Below the pieces are notes generated by a model, which saw only the letters and a program-made list of their open reading frames with translations, did not search any database and was not told the DNA's origin. Below are positions 1 to 9,260 of a stretch of DNA of 64,000 nucleotides, in pieces. The DNA is taken from NCBI RefSeq assembly GCF_014199445.1, contig NZ_JACIJS010000004.1, forward strand, positions 1 to 64,000. Reading direction: 5' to 3'. A program made the translations under genes and the position numbers. How positions within the stretch are numbered: the first letter of the stretch is position 1; every line of letters starts with the position of its first letter. The stretch is from Rubricella aquisinus. GTDB lineage: Bacteria > Pseudomonadota > Alphaproteobacteria > Rhodobacterales > Rhodobacteraceae.

Positions 1-534
1 CCCATGCAATACAATGCCCTAAGCCTCGCCTAACGCGAGAATGCTTGCGTTGCCCTTCCGAGTGTGGAAGCACTGTGGACGCAAACAACCCAATGTCAAA
101 ACTGTCACGAACAAGTAAAATTCCGTGTGCCTTCCTAAAACAACTTAAACAGATAAAGGATGCTCATTCATAGTGAGCGATCCACGCAGCGTTATCGACC
201 GTATCGGTATAGCGTCAAAGCGGCATCAATGGACGGCCACGGATTGAGGATTGAAAATGATATTCGACTCTGTCTAGATATTACGGTAATCAATTCAAAA
301 AATATGTGAATTTCTCGAGATCGATAGTTTTATCTAAATAGCGATGATTATGATATTTATATTTAAAACCCTTGTGATTTATAGATAATAAATTTTTCTA
401 AAATAATATCTATATGTTTTGCAATCGTAATCATAAATTTATTTGTAAATATATGTAAAAATCAGCACAATATTGCAAATATAGATAATTATTTTATTGA
501 TGGTATCGATAAGGGTATTGAAATTTTTTCAAAT
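1..534. other. AT-rich region without an assigned gene
   Basis: The stretch from about 240 to 534 is strongly AT-rich, unlike most of the window. I see no recognisable gene, tRNA or repeat here. The reading frame of the next ORF stays open upstream to a TAG at 382-384, but contains no ATG before 535, so the 5' part of that gene could lie here with an unusual start. Confidence 0.5.
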
Positions 535-1101
535 TTGCCAGGCCGTCCTTTGGTAATATCGTCACAATATGCAATCGAGTCGTCTTTGTATAGCTGGAAC
601 CAAGATCCCCCTGCGGAGCACTTGGCAGAATTTTTAAGCCTGTTTGAAGAAGATGGTGTATCTCCCGTAGTTATATATGGCCGAACAAGTTCGGCGCAGC
701 ATTGGCGGTTTGATTTCCCTGGATGTAGACCTAACGAATGTGTCTCAAAGAAAAACCCGTCAGAGATTGAACTCGTAAATTGGGAAATATTTAATCAATA
801 TTATCGTAAATCGCCCACGGAATGGTTTGAATTAGATCGACGTGTTGTCGAAGGGATGGAGTATGTTGTTGGGGGTCTGATCCAATACAATGATTTTTAT
901 GAGATAATGTATTATATCGTTACTGTTTACCGTGATCCAGTTGGGTTGAGTGAGAGGCTCCTTTCATACCAATACAATTTCGAGGGGAAAATGCCGATAT
1001 ATAGATATTATAACTATCTATCAATTGGTGTCGATTACGAAACAACGGATATACCCCCATTGGAGAGAAGTATGATAAATGCCAGAGAAAATGGATATTG
1101 A
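535..1101 (+). CDS. hypothetical protein in AT-rich DNA
   Basis: A 188-residue ORF with a TTG start. I do not recognise the family. The protein is acidic and rich in Tyr, Phe and Trp, with no signal peptide or clear membrane segment. The frame is open back to position 385 (stop at 382-384), and the upstream translation also looks protein-like, so the true start may be an ATT or other rare codon further up, or the 5' end may be lost. Codon use is AT-rich, unlike the neighbouring kinase gene, which suggests recent acquisition. The aromatic, acidic make-up resembles that of some toxin-immunity proteins, but that is only an impression. Confidence 0.5.
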   Translation: MPGRPLVISSQYAIESSLYSWNQDPPAEHLAEFLSLFEEDGVSPVVIYGRTSSAQHWRFDFPGCRPNECVSKKNPSEIELVNWEIFNQYYRKSPTEWFELDRRVVEGMEYVVGGLIQYNDFYEIMYYIVTVYRDPVGLSERLLSYQYNFEGKMPIYRYYNYLSIGVDYETTDIPPLERSMINARENGY

Positions 1102-1432
1102 TTGATATTGACCTATTGGGCTTCTTCAAAACATCGTGCAAAAGGAGAACGCCCCTCCATAGGGCAATGCCGGGAACGGCGACCGTCAAGAGCCAGATCA
1201 AAGCGATGAAGTGGTGTCCGGCGGCCAAAACTCCCCGAGAGGCCGCCGTGCGATGCGATGGCATGTGGACGGCTCGGCGCTCTCTAGGACTGGGAATATT
1301 GATCACTGATAACTTTGATTATGTTCAACCCTGTCCGCGTCCCCGACCTGTTGTTTTGGATAAGATCAGGCTCTGTTTATCGCCCTAACGGGACAAACGG
1401 CGACCCCAAGTGCCGCGTCACGACGTGGCCGA
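1102..1432. other. intergenic, no supported gene
   Basis: About 330 bases between the AT-rich ORF and the 3' end of the histidine kinase gene. Short open frames exist on both strands, but none has a convincing start or family. The minus-strand frame around 1150-1260 encodes a hydrophobic stretch that could be a decayed membrane-protein fragment, which cannot be shown from sequence alone. Confidence 0.4.
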
Positions 1433-3934
1433 CTAATACGCGGCGGGCTCGACCATTTTGACCAACAAATCCCGCCGCACGGGTTTCTCCAGAAACAGAA
1501 TGCCCGGCGGCAAGGCGCTGTCTGAAAGGGGTTTTCCACTGATCAGGACCTTCAGCCCCGGATGCTGTTCTGCGTGCTTCGTGAGCAATTCCATACCGCT
1601 TGATCCTGCCCCAAGGTCAAAGTCGCTCATCACAATATCGAACGTTTGGCCCTCAAGTATCTCAGGAATGCCATTCGCTGAGCTTTGGGTGGTGACGGAG
1701 AACCCGAGGTCTTGCAACAGGTCATGCGTTGCCCTTCGATCAGCCGAGTCATCGTCGATCAGCAGCACCGTTCGGCCGTCAAAGCGCGCGTTCGGCTTGG
1801 TATCTTTCGCCAAGGGCAACGCAATCGACACCGTCGTGCCCGATCCTTTCTGACTATCAATGTCGAGTTTGCCGCCTGTCTGGTTGATGAAGCCGTAGAC
1901 GATCGACAGGCCCAACCCGGTCCCGCCCTGTGCGGCTCGGGTGGTGAAGAAAGGTTCGATCGCCCGCCGCTGTTCCTCTTTGGTCATGCCGATGCCGGTA
2001 TCCGCGACACGAACAATCGCGGTGCTGTCCCCATCTTTGCCAAGCGTGATCCGAATTTCGCCCGCCCCCTCGATGGCATTGTTTGCATTCAGGACAAGGT
2101 TGAGCAGTGCGGATTCCAATTGCCCCGGATCGACTTCGACAGTCAGCGGTGCCGGCGCATAGCGCGCGATAATCCGCACACCCGGATTAAGGCCGATTTC
2201 GATTAGATCAATGACCCCCTCCACAAGGCCATTGAGATCGACAGCCTCGGGTTTCAGCCGCTGCTTTCGTGCAAAGGCAAGAAGCCGGTCCGTCAATGAG
2301 GCGCCGAAATCCACCGCGTTCTCGATCGCATTGAGGTGCTGGGTGGCAGCATCGACGTCAGCCGTCCGCAAAAGATGGGCATGTGTTCGGATAGTCGTAA
2401 GAATGTTTCCGAAATCATGCGCGGTGTTGCCGGCCAATTTGCCGAGCGTTTCAATCCGATCAATCTGTTCCAACCTGCCCGAGATTTTTCGGTTTTCGGT
2501 CACGTCAGAGACAAGCCACACACGCCCTTCATCAGGCAGCCTGCTTGCGCGGATTTCAAGGATTTGACCCGCATCAGAAACCAATTCGATATGACCGCGA
2601 AAGGACGGTGACAGACCGACATCGCCGCAAGCGGGACCAAAGCCGCGCTCTTGCAGGATCGTCAGAAAACCGCCCTGTAGACGGCCATCCTCCGTGCGCC
2701 CCAGAATATGACGCAAGCCCGGGTTCGATGCTGTCAGGCGGCCAGATGGATCGGTGATCGCAATGCCAACCAGAATATTGGCAAAGACCTTCTCAAACAG
2801 CGCGTTCCTCTGATCCAGTTGTCTGTTGGATCGGTCCAGCCGCAGCGCATTGGCCCGGAAACTTCTGAATGATCGGAACAAGTCGCCGATCTCATCATCA
2901 CCGCCAAGCTTGCGCGGCAGTTCGGTGGTCCGATCACCATTTGCCAGCCGCACCATTGCCCGCGATACCGCGCCGATATTGAAGGCGACATAGCGCGATA
3001 CAAAGATTGCTGCAGACAGCGCGCTGATCAGCCCAAGCAGACCGATGGCCGTTACCGAAATCCGCGTGAATTGAAGGGTGCGTGTCGAGGCATCCCGTTC
3101 GGCAGTGAGAAAGTCTTCAGCATCTCTTGCGAACTCTGTCGCCAGCGCGTTGACCTGATTTGCATCCCTACGGATGCGGAAGAGCGCGTTCTGCGCAGCA
3201 AGCACAGTTGCCAATTCCTGACGGCGCAGCTCGAATATACCTGCGGAACCGGAAACCTGTGCCTGCAAGCGACCCAGATAGTCCGCCTGCGGTTCGGTCA
3301 GGTCGGACGCCGCCGCGAGTGCCCCCTGAACCTGAAACTGCCGCTGCTCTTCACCGACACCGATCAGATTGCCGGCATAGGCGGCATTCAAAGCATCAGC
3401 GTTCATGCTCTGGAGTGTCCACCAATCCAGCCGTTCCGCATCGCTTACGGCTGGATCGGCAATGTAATCTGCGGCTTCCCCGCGCATCAGGCTGAGCGCG
3501 GCGACCCGGGCACGGATGTCTGATTGGATCACGTCCAGAGCCTGGGACGCGGACACCAGATCGTGGATGCCGCGCTCCATCTCAAAGGTAATCGGGAACA
3601 GGACGTCCTTTTTGGGGTCCGAAACGCTTTTGTCGGGCCATTCCTCCCTGACCGTGCGCAGAATGGAAATCAGCTTGTTTCCCTCCTGCTCGATCAGAAA
3701 ATTTGATCGCTGGCTCAGAAGAAACGGGGCCGACGTCGCAAGGTCCGACGCACGTTGGGAAAGATCAATCGCTTCGGCCACCTGTGACAGTGTTTGCCGG
3801 TGCAGGTCCTCCAGACTTGCCTCGACCCTCTGCAATGAAAACCACATCAGGCCGCTGATCCCGACGATCGCCAGAGACAGGATAGAAAGCGCGGTCCAGA
3901 GCCGACCACGAACCGAGCGTGGCAGCACTCTCAC
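1433..3934 (-). CDS. hybrid sensor histidine kinase (HAMP-PAS-HisKA-HATPase-REC)
   Basis: An 833-residue inner-membrane sensor kinase. A transmembrane segment near residues 10-33 and a second near 290-316 flank a roughly 255-residue periplasmic sensor region. These are followed by a HAMP linker, a PAS domain (about 375-480), a dimerisation domain with the phosphorylated His at H506 (motif AHDFGN), an ATP-binding domain with N, G1 (DTGIGM), F (PFFTT) and G2 (GTGLGL) boxes, and a C-terminal receiver with acceptor D771 and a conserved EKP lysine. No HPt domain is seen, so the receiver probably tunes the kinase or receives phosphate from it directly. The start is GTG at 3934, overlapping the stop of the regulator gene (GTGA), so the two are translationally coupled. 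Its likely role is to control the divergent AfuABC-like importer by sensing the solute or a loaded binding protein; that is inferred from position. Confidence 0.9.
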   Translation of the reverse strand: MRVLPRSVRGRLWTALSILSLAIVGISGLMWFSLQRVEASLEDLHRQTLSQVAEAIDLSQRASDLATSAPFLLSQRSNFLIEQEGNKLISILRTVREEWPDKSVSDPKKDVLFPITFEMERGIHDLVSASQALDVIQSDIRARVAALSLMRGEAADYIADPAVSDAERLDWWTLQSMNADALNAAYAGNLIGVGEEQRQFQVQGALAAASDLTEPQADYLGRLQAQVSGSAGIFELRRQELATVLAAQNALFRIRRDANQVNALATEFARDAEDFLTAERDASTRTLQFTRISVTAIGLLGLISALSAAIFVSRYVAFNIGAVSRAMVRLANGDRTTELPRKLGGDDEIGDLFRSFRSFRANALRLDRSNRQLDQRNALFEKVFANILVGIAITDPSGRLTASNPGLRHILGRTEDGRLQGGFLTILQERGFGPACGDVGLSPSFRGHIELVSDAGQILEIRASRLPDEGRVWLVSDVTENRKISGRLEQIDRIETLGKLAGNTAHDFGNILTTIRTHAHLLRTADVDAATQHLNAIENAVDFGASLTDRLLAFARKQRLKPEAVDLNGLVEGVIDLIEIGLNPGVRIIARYAPAPLTVEVDPGQLESALLNLVLNANNAIEGAGEIRITLGKDGDSTAIVRVADTGIGMTKEEQRRAIEPFFTTRAAQGGTGLGLSIVYGFINQTGGKLDIDSQKGSGTTVSIALPLAKDTKPNARFDGRTVLLIDDDSADRRATHDLLQDLGFSVTTQSSANGIPEILEGQTFDIVMSDFDLGAGSSGMELLTKHAEQHPGLKVLISGKPLSDSALPPGILFLEKPVRRDLLVKMVEPAAY

Positions 3935-4662
3935 TGAGGCCCCCCACCGCCAGTTTCCGTGACAAAGATGTATCCTTGCCCGCGCCGTGTCTGGAGATGC
4001 ACCGGTTTCGACGGATTTTCCTCTATCTTGCGGCGCAGCCGCAGGATCAAGACATCGACTGTGCGATCGACATAGCGCGTTAGATCACTGCCAAGTTCGG
4101 TCAACAGATCAACGCGGGGGATCACCTCGTTTGGTCTGCTGAGGAAATATTCCAACAATCGGTATTCGGCATTCGTCAAGGCCAGTTCCTCACCGGACTG
4201 ATCGTAGAGCACCCGTTCCTTGTGGTTGACCGTAAAGCGACCGAATTTCTGGCTGCCCTTCACCTGTTGCGCCTGCTCGGGCAGGGACGAAGCCGCGCCA
4301 TAGCGTCTTAGGACAGCGCGGATCCGTGCAAGCAATTCGCGGGGGTTGAAGGGCTTGAGAAGGTAATCATCCGCACCCAGTTCAAGGCCGACAATCTTGT
4401 CGGTCTCATCACCCCGCCCTGTGAGCATGACAATCGGTGTGTTCTGCGTCTGACGGATGGTCATCGCCAGCTCAAGCCCGCTTTCATCCTGCAATTGAAG
4501 GTCAATCAGAACGAGGTCCAGGTCGACACTTTTCTGAATATCGCGAAACTCAGCGATACTCGCGGCAGGAATGCCCTCAAACTGGTTTCGCGACAGCAAA
4601 GCCACCAGAGAGTCCCTGATCCCCGCTTCGTCATCGACAACTGCGATCTTCGGTCGCGTCAT
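3931..4662 (-). CDS. OmpR/PhoB-family response regulator
   Basis: A 243-residue DNA-binding regulator. The receiver domain (1-120) shows the acidic pair D10/D11, phospho-acceptor D54, T81 and K103. The C-terminal winged helix (about 145-240) has the typical NAEYRLLEYF and DVLILRLRRKIE segments ending in GQGYIF. The ATG at 4662 was chosen because an AGGGGAGGAAG Shine-Dalgarno stretch lies directly upstream and the protein then starts right before the receiver. A start 18 codons further up is possible but has no such signal. It is co-transcribed with the kinase and divergent from the binding-protein gene; the shared intergenic region carries nested inverted repeats that could be its site. Confidence 0.92.
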   Translation of the reverse strand: MTRPKIAVVDDEAGIRDSLVALLSRNQFEGIPAASIAEFRDIQKSVDLDLVLIDLQLQDESGLELAMTIRQTQNTPIVMLTGRGDETDKIVGLELGADDYLLKPFNPRELLARIRAVLRRYGAASSLPEQAQQVKGSQKFGRFTVNHKERVLYDQSGEELALTNAEYRLLEYFLSRPNEVIPRVDLLTELGSDLTRYVDRTVDVLILRLRRKIEENPSKPVHLQTRRGQGYIFVTETGGGGPQ

Positions 4663-4710
4663 TGTCTTCCTCCCCTTTGTCAAATGATTAACACGGGGAG
4701 GGCGCCACCG

Positions 4711-4755
4711 TGGCAATCTTATTTGTTACGAAAATTACAAATAGCGGAGTTGCCA
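4711..4755. promoter_or_regulatory. nested inverted repeats in divergent regulator/transporter intergenic region
   Basis: TATTTGT (4720-4726) and ACAAATA (4737-4743) form an exact inverted repeat around a 10-base spacer. TGGCAA (4711-4716) and TTGCCA (4750-4755) form an outer pair. The site lies between the divergent response-regulator gene (start 4662) and the binding-protein gene (start 4895), the expected place for an operator. Binding by the OmpR-type regulator is inference. Confidence 0.45.
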
Positions 4756-4894
4756 GAAACACTGTTAACGGCTCAGGTTAGCAGTTGCAGTTTTGTTCAT
4801 TCACTCCGTGTGTCCCGCGCCCCTTGCTCCGCCTAGCCTGAGACAGCGCCGGAAGTGGAAATATCCGTCGCATGATCCGAATTGGGAGGAACAA

Positions 4895-5914
4895 ATGAAT
4901 AAAATTGGATTGATCTCGGTTGCGGCACTCACAGCCGCCACGACTGGCGCAATGGCGGATGAGCTGAGCCTTGTGTGCAGCGCCGAACAGGATTGGTGCG
5001 ACATGATGGTTGCGGCCTTCGAGGCTGAACAGCCCGATATTGATGTCCTGATGGTCCGTAAATCGACGGGGGAAACACTCGCCCAGATCCGCGCAGAGGC
5101 AGGCAACCCGAAAATCGACGTCTGGTGGGGCGGAACAGGTGACCCGCATCTGATTGCCGCCGAAGAGGGCCTGACGCAGCCATCCGGCGCTGATACGAGC
5201 GAACTTCTGGGCTGGGCCCGCAACATGGCCGACATTTCCGATGGCCGCGCTATCGGCATCTATGCAGGCGCACTCGGGATTGCCTACAACACGGAAATTC
5301 TGGCCGACCGCAACATCGCGCCGCCTCAGTGCTGGGCCGATCTGGAAGACCCCCGTTTTGTCGGTGAGATCCAGGTTGCCAACCCCAACAGCTCCGGCAC
5401 GGCCTACACAGAACTTGCCACCTTTGTGCAGCTCTTTGGCGAAGATGAAGCGATGGTCAAACTTGCGGCCATCGGTCAGAACGTCAACTCCTACACCAAA
5501 TCCGGTTCGGCACCCTCAAAGGCTGCCGCGCGGGGCGAGACCGGCGTTTCAATCGGCTTCATGCACGACATGGTGACACTGGCCGCGCAGGGGTTCCCGC
5601 TGGCCATCGTCGCCCCGTGTGAAGGCACCGGTTACGAGGTCGGTGCAGTCTCGATCATCGAAGGCGCGCGCAATTTTGACGCCGCACAGGCTTGGGTCGA
5701 ATTCGCCCTGCGGGCCGACGTTCAGTCTCGCGCACCAGAGGTGGGAGCATTCCAGGTGCCATCGAACGCCAACGCACAGGTCGCACCAGAATCGCCTGAC
5801 CTCGCGTCGATCAAACTGATCGACTACGACTTTGCCACCTACGGTTCGAGCGAAACCCGTGAACGGTTGCTTGCCCGTTGGGATGCCGAGGTCGGTGACC
5901 CGAACCCGCAATAG
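4895..5914 (+). CDS. ABC transporter periplasmic binding protein (AfuA/FbpA-like)
   Basis: A 339-residue secreted solute-binding protein. Residues 1-21 are a signal peptide ending in GAMA. The mature part starts with a paired-Cys region (C at about 27 and 34) and carries the DVWWGG and NPNSSGTAY motifs typical of the COG1840 group. ATG at 4895 was chosen over an in-frame ATG at 4793 because GGGAGGA lies six bases upstream and only this start gives a proper signal peptide. COG1840 members bind ferric iron, phosphonates or sugar phosphates. The AfuA subgroup binds hexose phosphates, and the HAD phosphatase at the end of this operon makes a phosphorylated ligand the better guess over iron. Confidence 0.85.
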   Translation: MNKIGLISVAALTAATTGAMADELSLVCSAEQDWCDMMVAAFEAEQPDIDVLMVRKSTGETLAQIRAEAGNPKIDVWWGGTGDPHLIAAEEGLTQPSGADTSELLGWARNMADISDGRAIGIYAGALGIAYNTEILADRNIAPPQCWADLEDPRFVGEIQVANPNSSGTAYTELATFVQLFGEDEAMVKLAAIGQNVNSYTKSGSAPSKAAARGETGVSIGFMHDMVTLAAQGFPLAIVAPCEGTGYEVGAVSIIEGARNFDAAQAWVEFALRADVQSRAPEVGAFQVPSNANAQVAPESPDLASIKLIDYDFATYGSSETRERLLARWDAEVGDPNPQ

Positions 5915-5962
5915 TCATCCTCCCTGTCGTTTGGCTGCCCTTTGGTAGTCGAACCGACCGGA

Positions 5963-5984
5963 ATGCCCCGCGAAAGCGGGGCAT
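5963..5984 (+). other. intercistronic stem-loop after binding-protein gene
   Basis: A perfect 9-bp stem (ATGCCCCGC / GCGGGGCAT) closed by a GAAA tetraloop, 48 bases after the binding-protein stop and 24 bases before the permease start, with no T-run. Such hairpins commonly protect the binding-protein mRNA or partly terminate transcription, giving more binding protein than permease. Confidence 0.7.
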
Positions 5985-6008
5985 CACCAAACCTGCGCGG
6001 AATTTGAT

Positions 6009-8171
6009 ATGAGAAACACCGTCCTCCTCTGGCTGGCCCTTGGCCTTGTGAGCTTTTGCGTTCTGCCTTGGCATATGACTGATCGCGGGATCACCGATCT
6101 GGCTTGGGCCACCGATGACATTGCCTCCACGGGCCTGTTCGCCACTGTCGCGGGTCAATGGTGGCTGGCGCCGACCGGGCTCGCGCTGGTGCTGGCCTTT
6201 GTGTTGCAATTCGCCGTCAAGGCACCGGTCCGGCGCGCCAAGCTCACTTTGGCCACCGCTCTTGCGGGTCTCTTTTGGATGGCTCTTCAGGGCCTGATCA
6301 TCGTCCGCGCGGGACCGCGTCTTTTTGAAACCGTCCTGACCGGCGAAGTCATTTCGGCAGGACAGGCTGGCATGGGCGCGGGTGCCGGGCTTTGTGCATT
6401 GGCCCTGCTGTTCGTGGCGACTGTCTCGCTTTCGCAATCCGGTAAAGGCCAGGGTGATGCCTTTGTGGTCAGCACCATCGGCCTGATTGTCGCGCTGGTG
6501 GGGATATTCGTTTTCTTTCCCGTGATGCATATTCTGGTGCGGGCGTTTCAGGTGGACGGCGGTTATTCCCTCACCGAATTCTTTCCGCGGTTTTTCAGCA
6601 GTGACATCTGGGGGCTGGCCTGCCTTTTTGGGGACCGCTCCTGTGGTGTGGCGATCAACTCCTTGTTTCTGGCGGTGATGACAGGTGCCGGGACGACAAT
6701 CCTCGGTCTGGCATTCGCCCTCATATTCACCCGCACCAATTTCCGCGCCAAGCGGCTGTTGCGCGTTCTCACTGTCCTGCCGATCATCACGCCACCCTTT
6801 GTCATTGGTCTCGCGCTGATCCTGTTGTTCGGGCGTGCCGGCACTGTGACCGAGTTTGTGGCAGACCTTTTCGGTTTGGAGCAAACCCGCTGGGTCTATG
6901 GCTTCTGGGGTGTCTATTTTGCGCAGCTTTTGTCCTTCACACCGATCGCCTTTCTGGTGCTGATCGGCGTCGTCCAAGGGGTCAGCCCCTCGATGGAGGA
7001 AGCCTCGCAAACGCTTGACGCAGACCGTTGGCAGACATTCCGTTATGTATCCTTGCCCCTGATGCGGCCCGGTCTTGCAAATGCGTTCCTGCTCGGCTTC
7101 ATCGAAAGCCTTGCGGATTTCGGCAATCCTTTGGTGTTGGGAAGCGGGTATTCGGTTCTCTCGACGGAGATTTTCTTTGCGATTGTCGGTGCTGTGGCTG
7201 ATCCGGCAAAGGCTGCGATTCTCGCCATTGCCCTGCTGACGCTGACACTGTCCGCTTTCCTGCTGCAACGCATGTGGTTGGGCAAAAAGTCATATGCGAC
7301 AATCACTGGCAAGGCCGATAGCGGTCAGAATGCCAGCCTGAATCCGGCGCTCAAAACACTGTGCTACGCAATTGCCCTGCCTTGGGCTGCACTGACATTG
7401 ATTGTGTATTCGATGATCATCTTTGGCAGTTTCGTGAAGCTGTGGGGCTATGATCACAGCTTTACCTTCACCCATTATATCCGCGCCTTCGGGATCGACT
7501 TATCAAGCGGGCGTCTGACCGGCGTTGCATGGGACAGCTATTTTACCACGCTCACCATTTCCTCGATTGCCGCGCCGCTGACCGCACTCGTTGGGTTGTC
7601 CACGGCTTATCTGCTGGTCCGGCAGAAATTCTTTGGCAAGGATGCGTTCGAGTTTTCGACCATGCTCAGCTTTGCCATCCCAGGCACGGTCATCGGAGTG
7701 AGCTACATCATGGCGTTCAACTTTCCGCCGATTGAACTCACTGGAACCTCGATCATCCTGATCATTGTCTTTGTGTTCCGAAACATGCCGGTCGGCGTGC
7801 GGGGGGGCATCGCGGCCATGAGCCAGCTTGACAAAAGCCTCGACGAGGCGTCGATCACATTGGGGGCCAACAGCTTTCAGACGGTTCGGAAGGTGATCCT
7901 ACCACTCATGGGACCAGCGATCCTCGCGGCGCTGACCTATAGTTTCGTGCGGGCGATTACGTCGGTCAGTGCGGTGATCTTTCTTGTCAGCGCCAAACAC
8001 AACATGGCGACATCCTTCATCGTCGGGCGTGTCGAGAATGGCGAGTTCGGGCTGGCAATCGCCTATTCGGCTGTTCTCATCATCACGATGCTTGCCGCCA
8101 TTTTGCTTCTTCAACTTCTGGTCGGAAACCGCCGTCTGCGCCGGGCCGACCGCGTCCAACAATCGGTTTGA
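6009..8171 (+). CDS. fused ABC transporter permease (FbpB/AfuB-like)
   Basis: A 720-residue integral membrane protein with about a dozen hydrophobic segments. It contains two BPD-transport halves, each with an EAA-type loop: around residues 330-350 (ASQTLDADRWQTFRYVSLP) and 610-630 (ASITLGANSFQTVRKVILP). The duplicated single-chain permease is usual for COG1178 transporters. An N-terminal region of four or so extra hydrophobic segments (1-170) precedes the first half. It lies between the binding protein and the ATPase in one plus-strand operon. Confidence 0.9.
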   Translation: MRNTVLLWLALGLVSFCVLPWHMTDRGITDLAWATDDIASTGLFATVAGQWWLAPTGLALVLAFVLQFAVKAPVRRAKLTLATALAGLFWMALQGLIIVRAGPRLFETVLTGEVISAGQAGMGAGAGLCALALLFVATVSLSQSGKGQGDAFVVSTIGLIVALVGIFVFFPVMHILVRAFQVDGGYSLTEFFPRFFSSDIWGLACLFGDRSCGVAINSLFLAVMTGAGTTILGLAFALIFTRTNFRAKRLLRVLTVLPIITPPFVIGLALILLFGRAGTVTEFVADLFGLEQTRWVYGFWGVYFAQLLSFTPIAFLVLIGVVQGVSPSMEEASQTLDADRWQTFRYVSLPLMRPGLANAFLLGFIESLADFGNPLVLGSGYSVLSTEIFFAIVGAVADPAKAAILAIALLTLTLSAFLLQRMWLGKKSYATITGKADSGQNASLNPALKTLCYAIALPWAALTLIVYSMIIFGSFVKLWGYDHSFTFTHYIRAFGIDLSSGRLTGVAWDSYFTTLTISSIAAPLTALVGLSTAYLLVRQKFFGKDAFEFSTMLSFAIPGTVIGVSYIMAFNFPPIELTGTSIILIIVFVFRNMPVGVRGGIAAMSQLDKSLDEASITLGANSFQTVRKVILPLMGPAILAALTYSFVRAITSVSAVIFLVSAKHNMATSFIVGRVENGEFGLAIAYSAVLIITMLAAILLLQLLVGNRRLRRADRVQQSV

Positions 8172-8195
8172 GCCGCAATTCAGCAAGGAAAACCA

Positions 8196-9257
8196 ATGAC
8201 ACAGACACAACCAGGGTCAGTCCAGTTCACGGGCGTTGTCAAAAAATACGGTGACGTGACGGCCCTTAAGAAACTCGATCTGATGATTGAACCGGGCAAG
8301 TTGGTCACGCTCTTGGGGCCAAGTGGCTGCGGCAAGACCACGACATTGCGTCTCATCGCGGGTCTTGAGATGGCGACGGACGGCACGATCCACATCGGGG
8401 GGCAGGACGTGACGCATCTGACGGCCACTTATCGAAAGGTCTCGATGGTGTTTCAGTCCTACGCGCTTTTCCCGCATATGACTGTCCGCGAAAACGTCGC
8501 CTATGGTCTGACCGTTAAGGCCGTTCCAAAGGCCGAAGCCGCACAAAGGGCCGAAGCCGGGCTGGAGCTTGTGGGATTGGCTGGTTACGGCGAACGGCTC
8601 CCAAGCGAGTTGTCGGGCGGGCAGCAGCAGCGGGTTGCAGTCGCACGGGCAATCGTGCTGGAGCCGGAGGTTCTGCTTCTTGATGAGCCTCTTTCGAACC
8701 TCGACGCCAAACTCCGCCGTCATGTCCGCGAGGAAATCCGCCAGATCCAGCAACGGCTTGGCCTGACGGCCGTCTATGTCACCCATGACCAGGAAGAAGC
8801 GATGGCTGTCTCAGACGATATCATCGTCATGAACAATGCAGAGATTGCGCAGATCGGCACGCCTGCGGCGCTCTATGAAACCCCATCCTCCTCTTTCATT
8901 GCCGATTTCATCGGAGATGCCAATCTTGCTGATTGTGATGTGCTGGAGGTTGAAGATGGGATGGCAAAGGTCGTGCTGAACGGCAACACATACAGCGTCC
9001 CGAGCCATCGACCCCTGTCCGGTGCCGCGCGGATTGTCCTGCGTCCCCATGCGCTCAAACTGATGTCACCTCAATCCGCAGGGGTTCAGGGTGAGGTCAC
9101 CTACGCCGCGTATCTGGGCAAAGAAATGCAATATACCGTTGAGACGAATATCGGCAGCCTTTTCGTGATTTCGCCGGTCAGCGGGCAACCCTTCGCGCAA
9201 GGTGATGCCGTGTCCGTCGCAATAGATCAGGATCAGGCGAGACTTGTCTCGCAATAA
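8196..9257 (+). CDS. ABC transporter ATP-binding protein (FbpC/PotA-like)
   Basis: A 353-residue ATPase with Walker A GPSGCGKTT (about 46-54), Q-loop in MVFQSYALFP, signature LSGGQQQRV, Walker B VLLLDEPLSNLD and the switch His in YVTHDQEEAM. The C-terminal 110 residues form a TOBE-like domain. It starts 24 bases after the permease stop and powers uptake by the fused permease. Confidence 0.93.
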   Translation: MTQTQPGSVQFTGVVKKYGDVTALKKLDLMIEPGKLVTLLGPSGCGKTTTLRLIAGLEMATDGTIHIGGQDVTHLTATYRKVSMVFQSYALFPHMTVRENVAYGLTVKAVPKAEAAQRAEAGLELVGLAGYGERLPSELSGGQQQRVAVARAIVLEPEVLLLDEPLSNLDAKLRRHVREEIRQIQQRLGLTAVYVTHDQEEAMAVSDDIIVMNNAEIAQIGTPAALYETPSSSFIADFIGDANLADCDVLEVEDGMAKVVLNGNTYSVPSHRPLSGAARIVLRPHALKLMSPQSAGVQGEVTYAAYLGKEMQYTVETNIGSLFVISPVSGQPFAQGDAVSVAIDQDQARLVSQ

Positions 9258-9260
9258 CAG

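Noticed and set aside
920-1306. 128-codon minus-strand frame
   Set aside because: Overlaps the AT-rich ORF antisense, has no ribosome site and no family; only a short hydrophobic stretch is suggestive.
5811-7268. 485-codon minus-strand frame opposite the permease
   Set aside because: Antisense shadow with Gln/Arg/His-rich composition and no family.
4895-9257. Ferric-iron import (FbpABC) as the function of the first ABC operon
   Set aside because: Not excluded, but no iron-regulatory site was recognised and the coupled HAD phosphatase favours a phosphorylated substrate.
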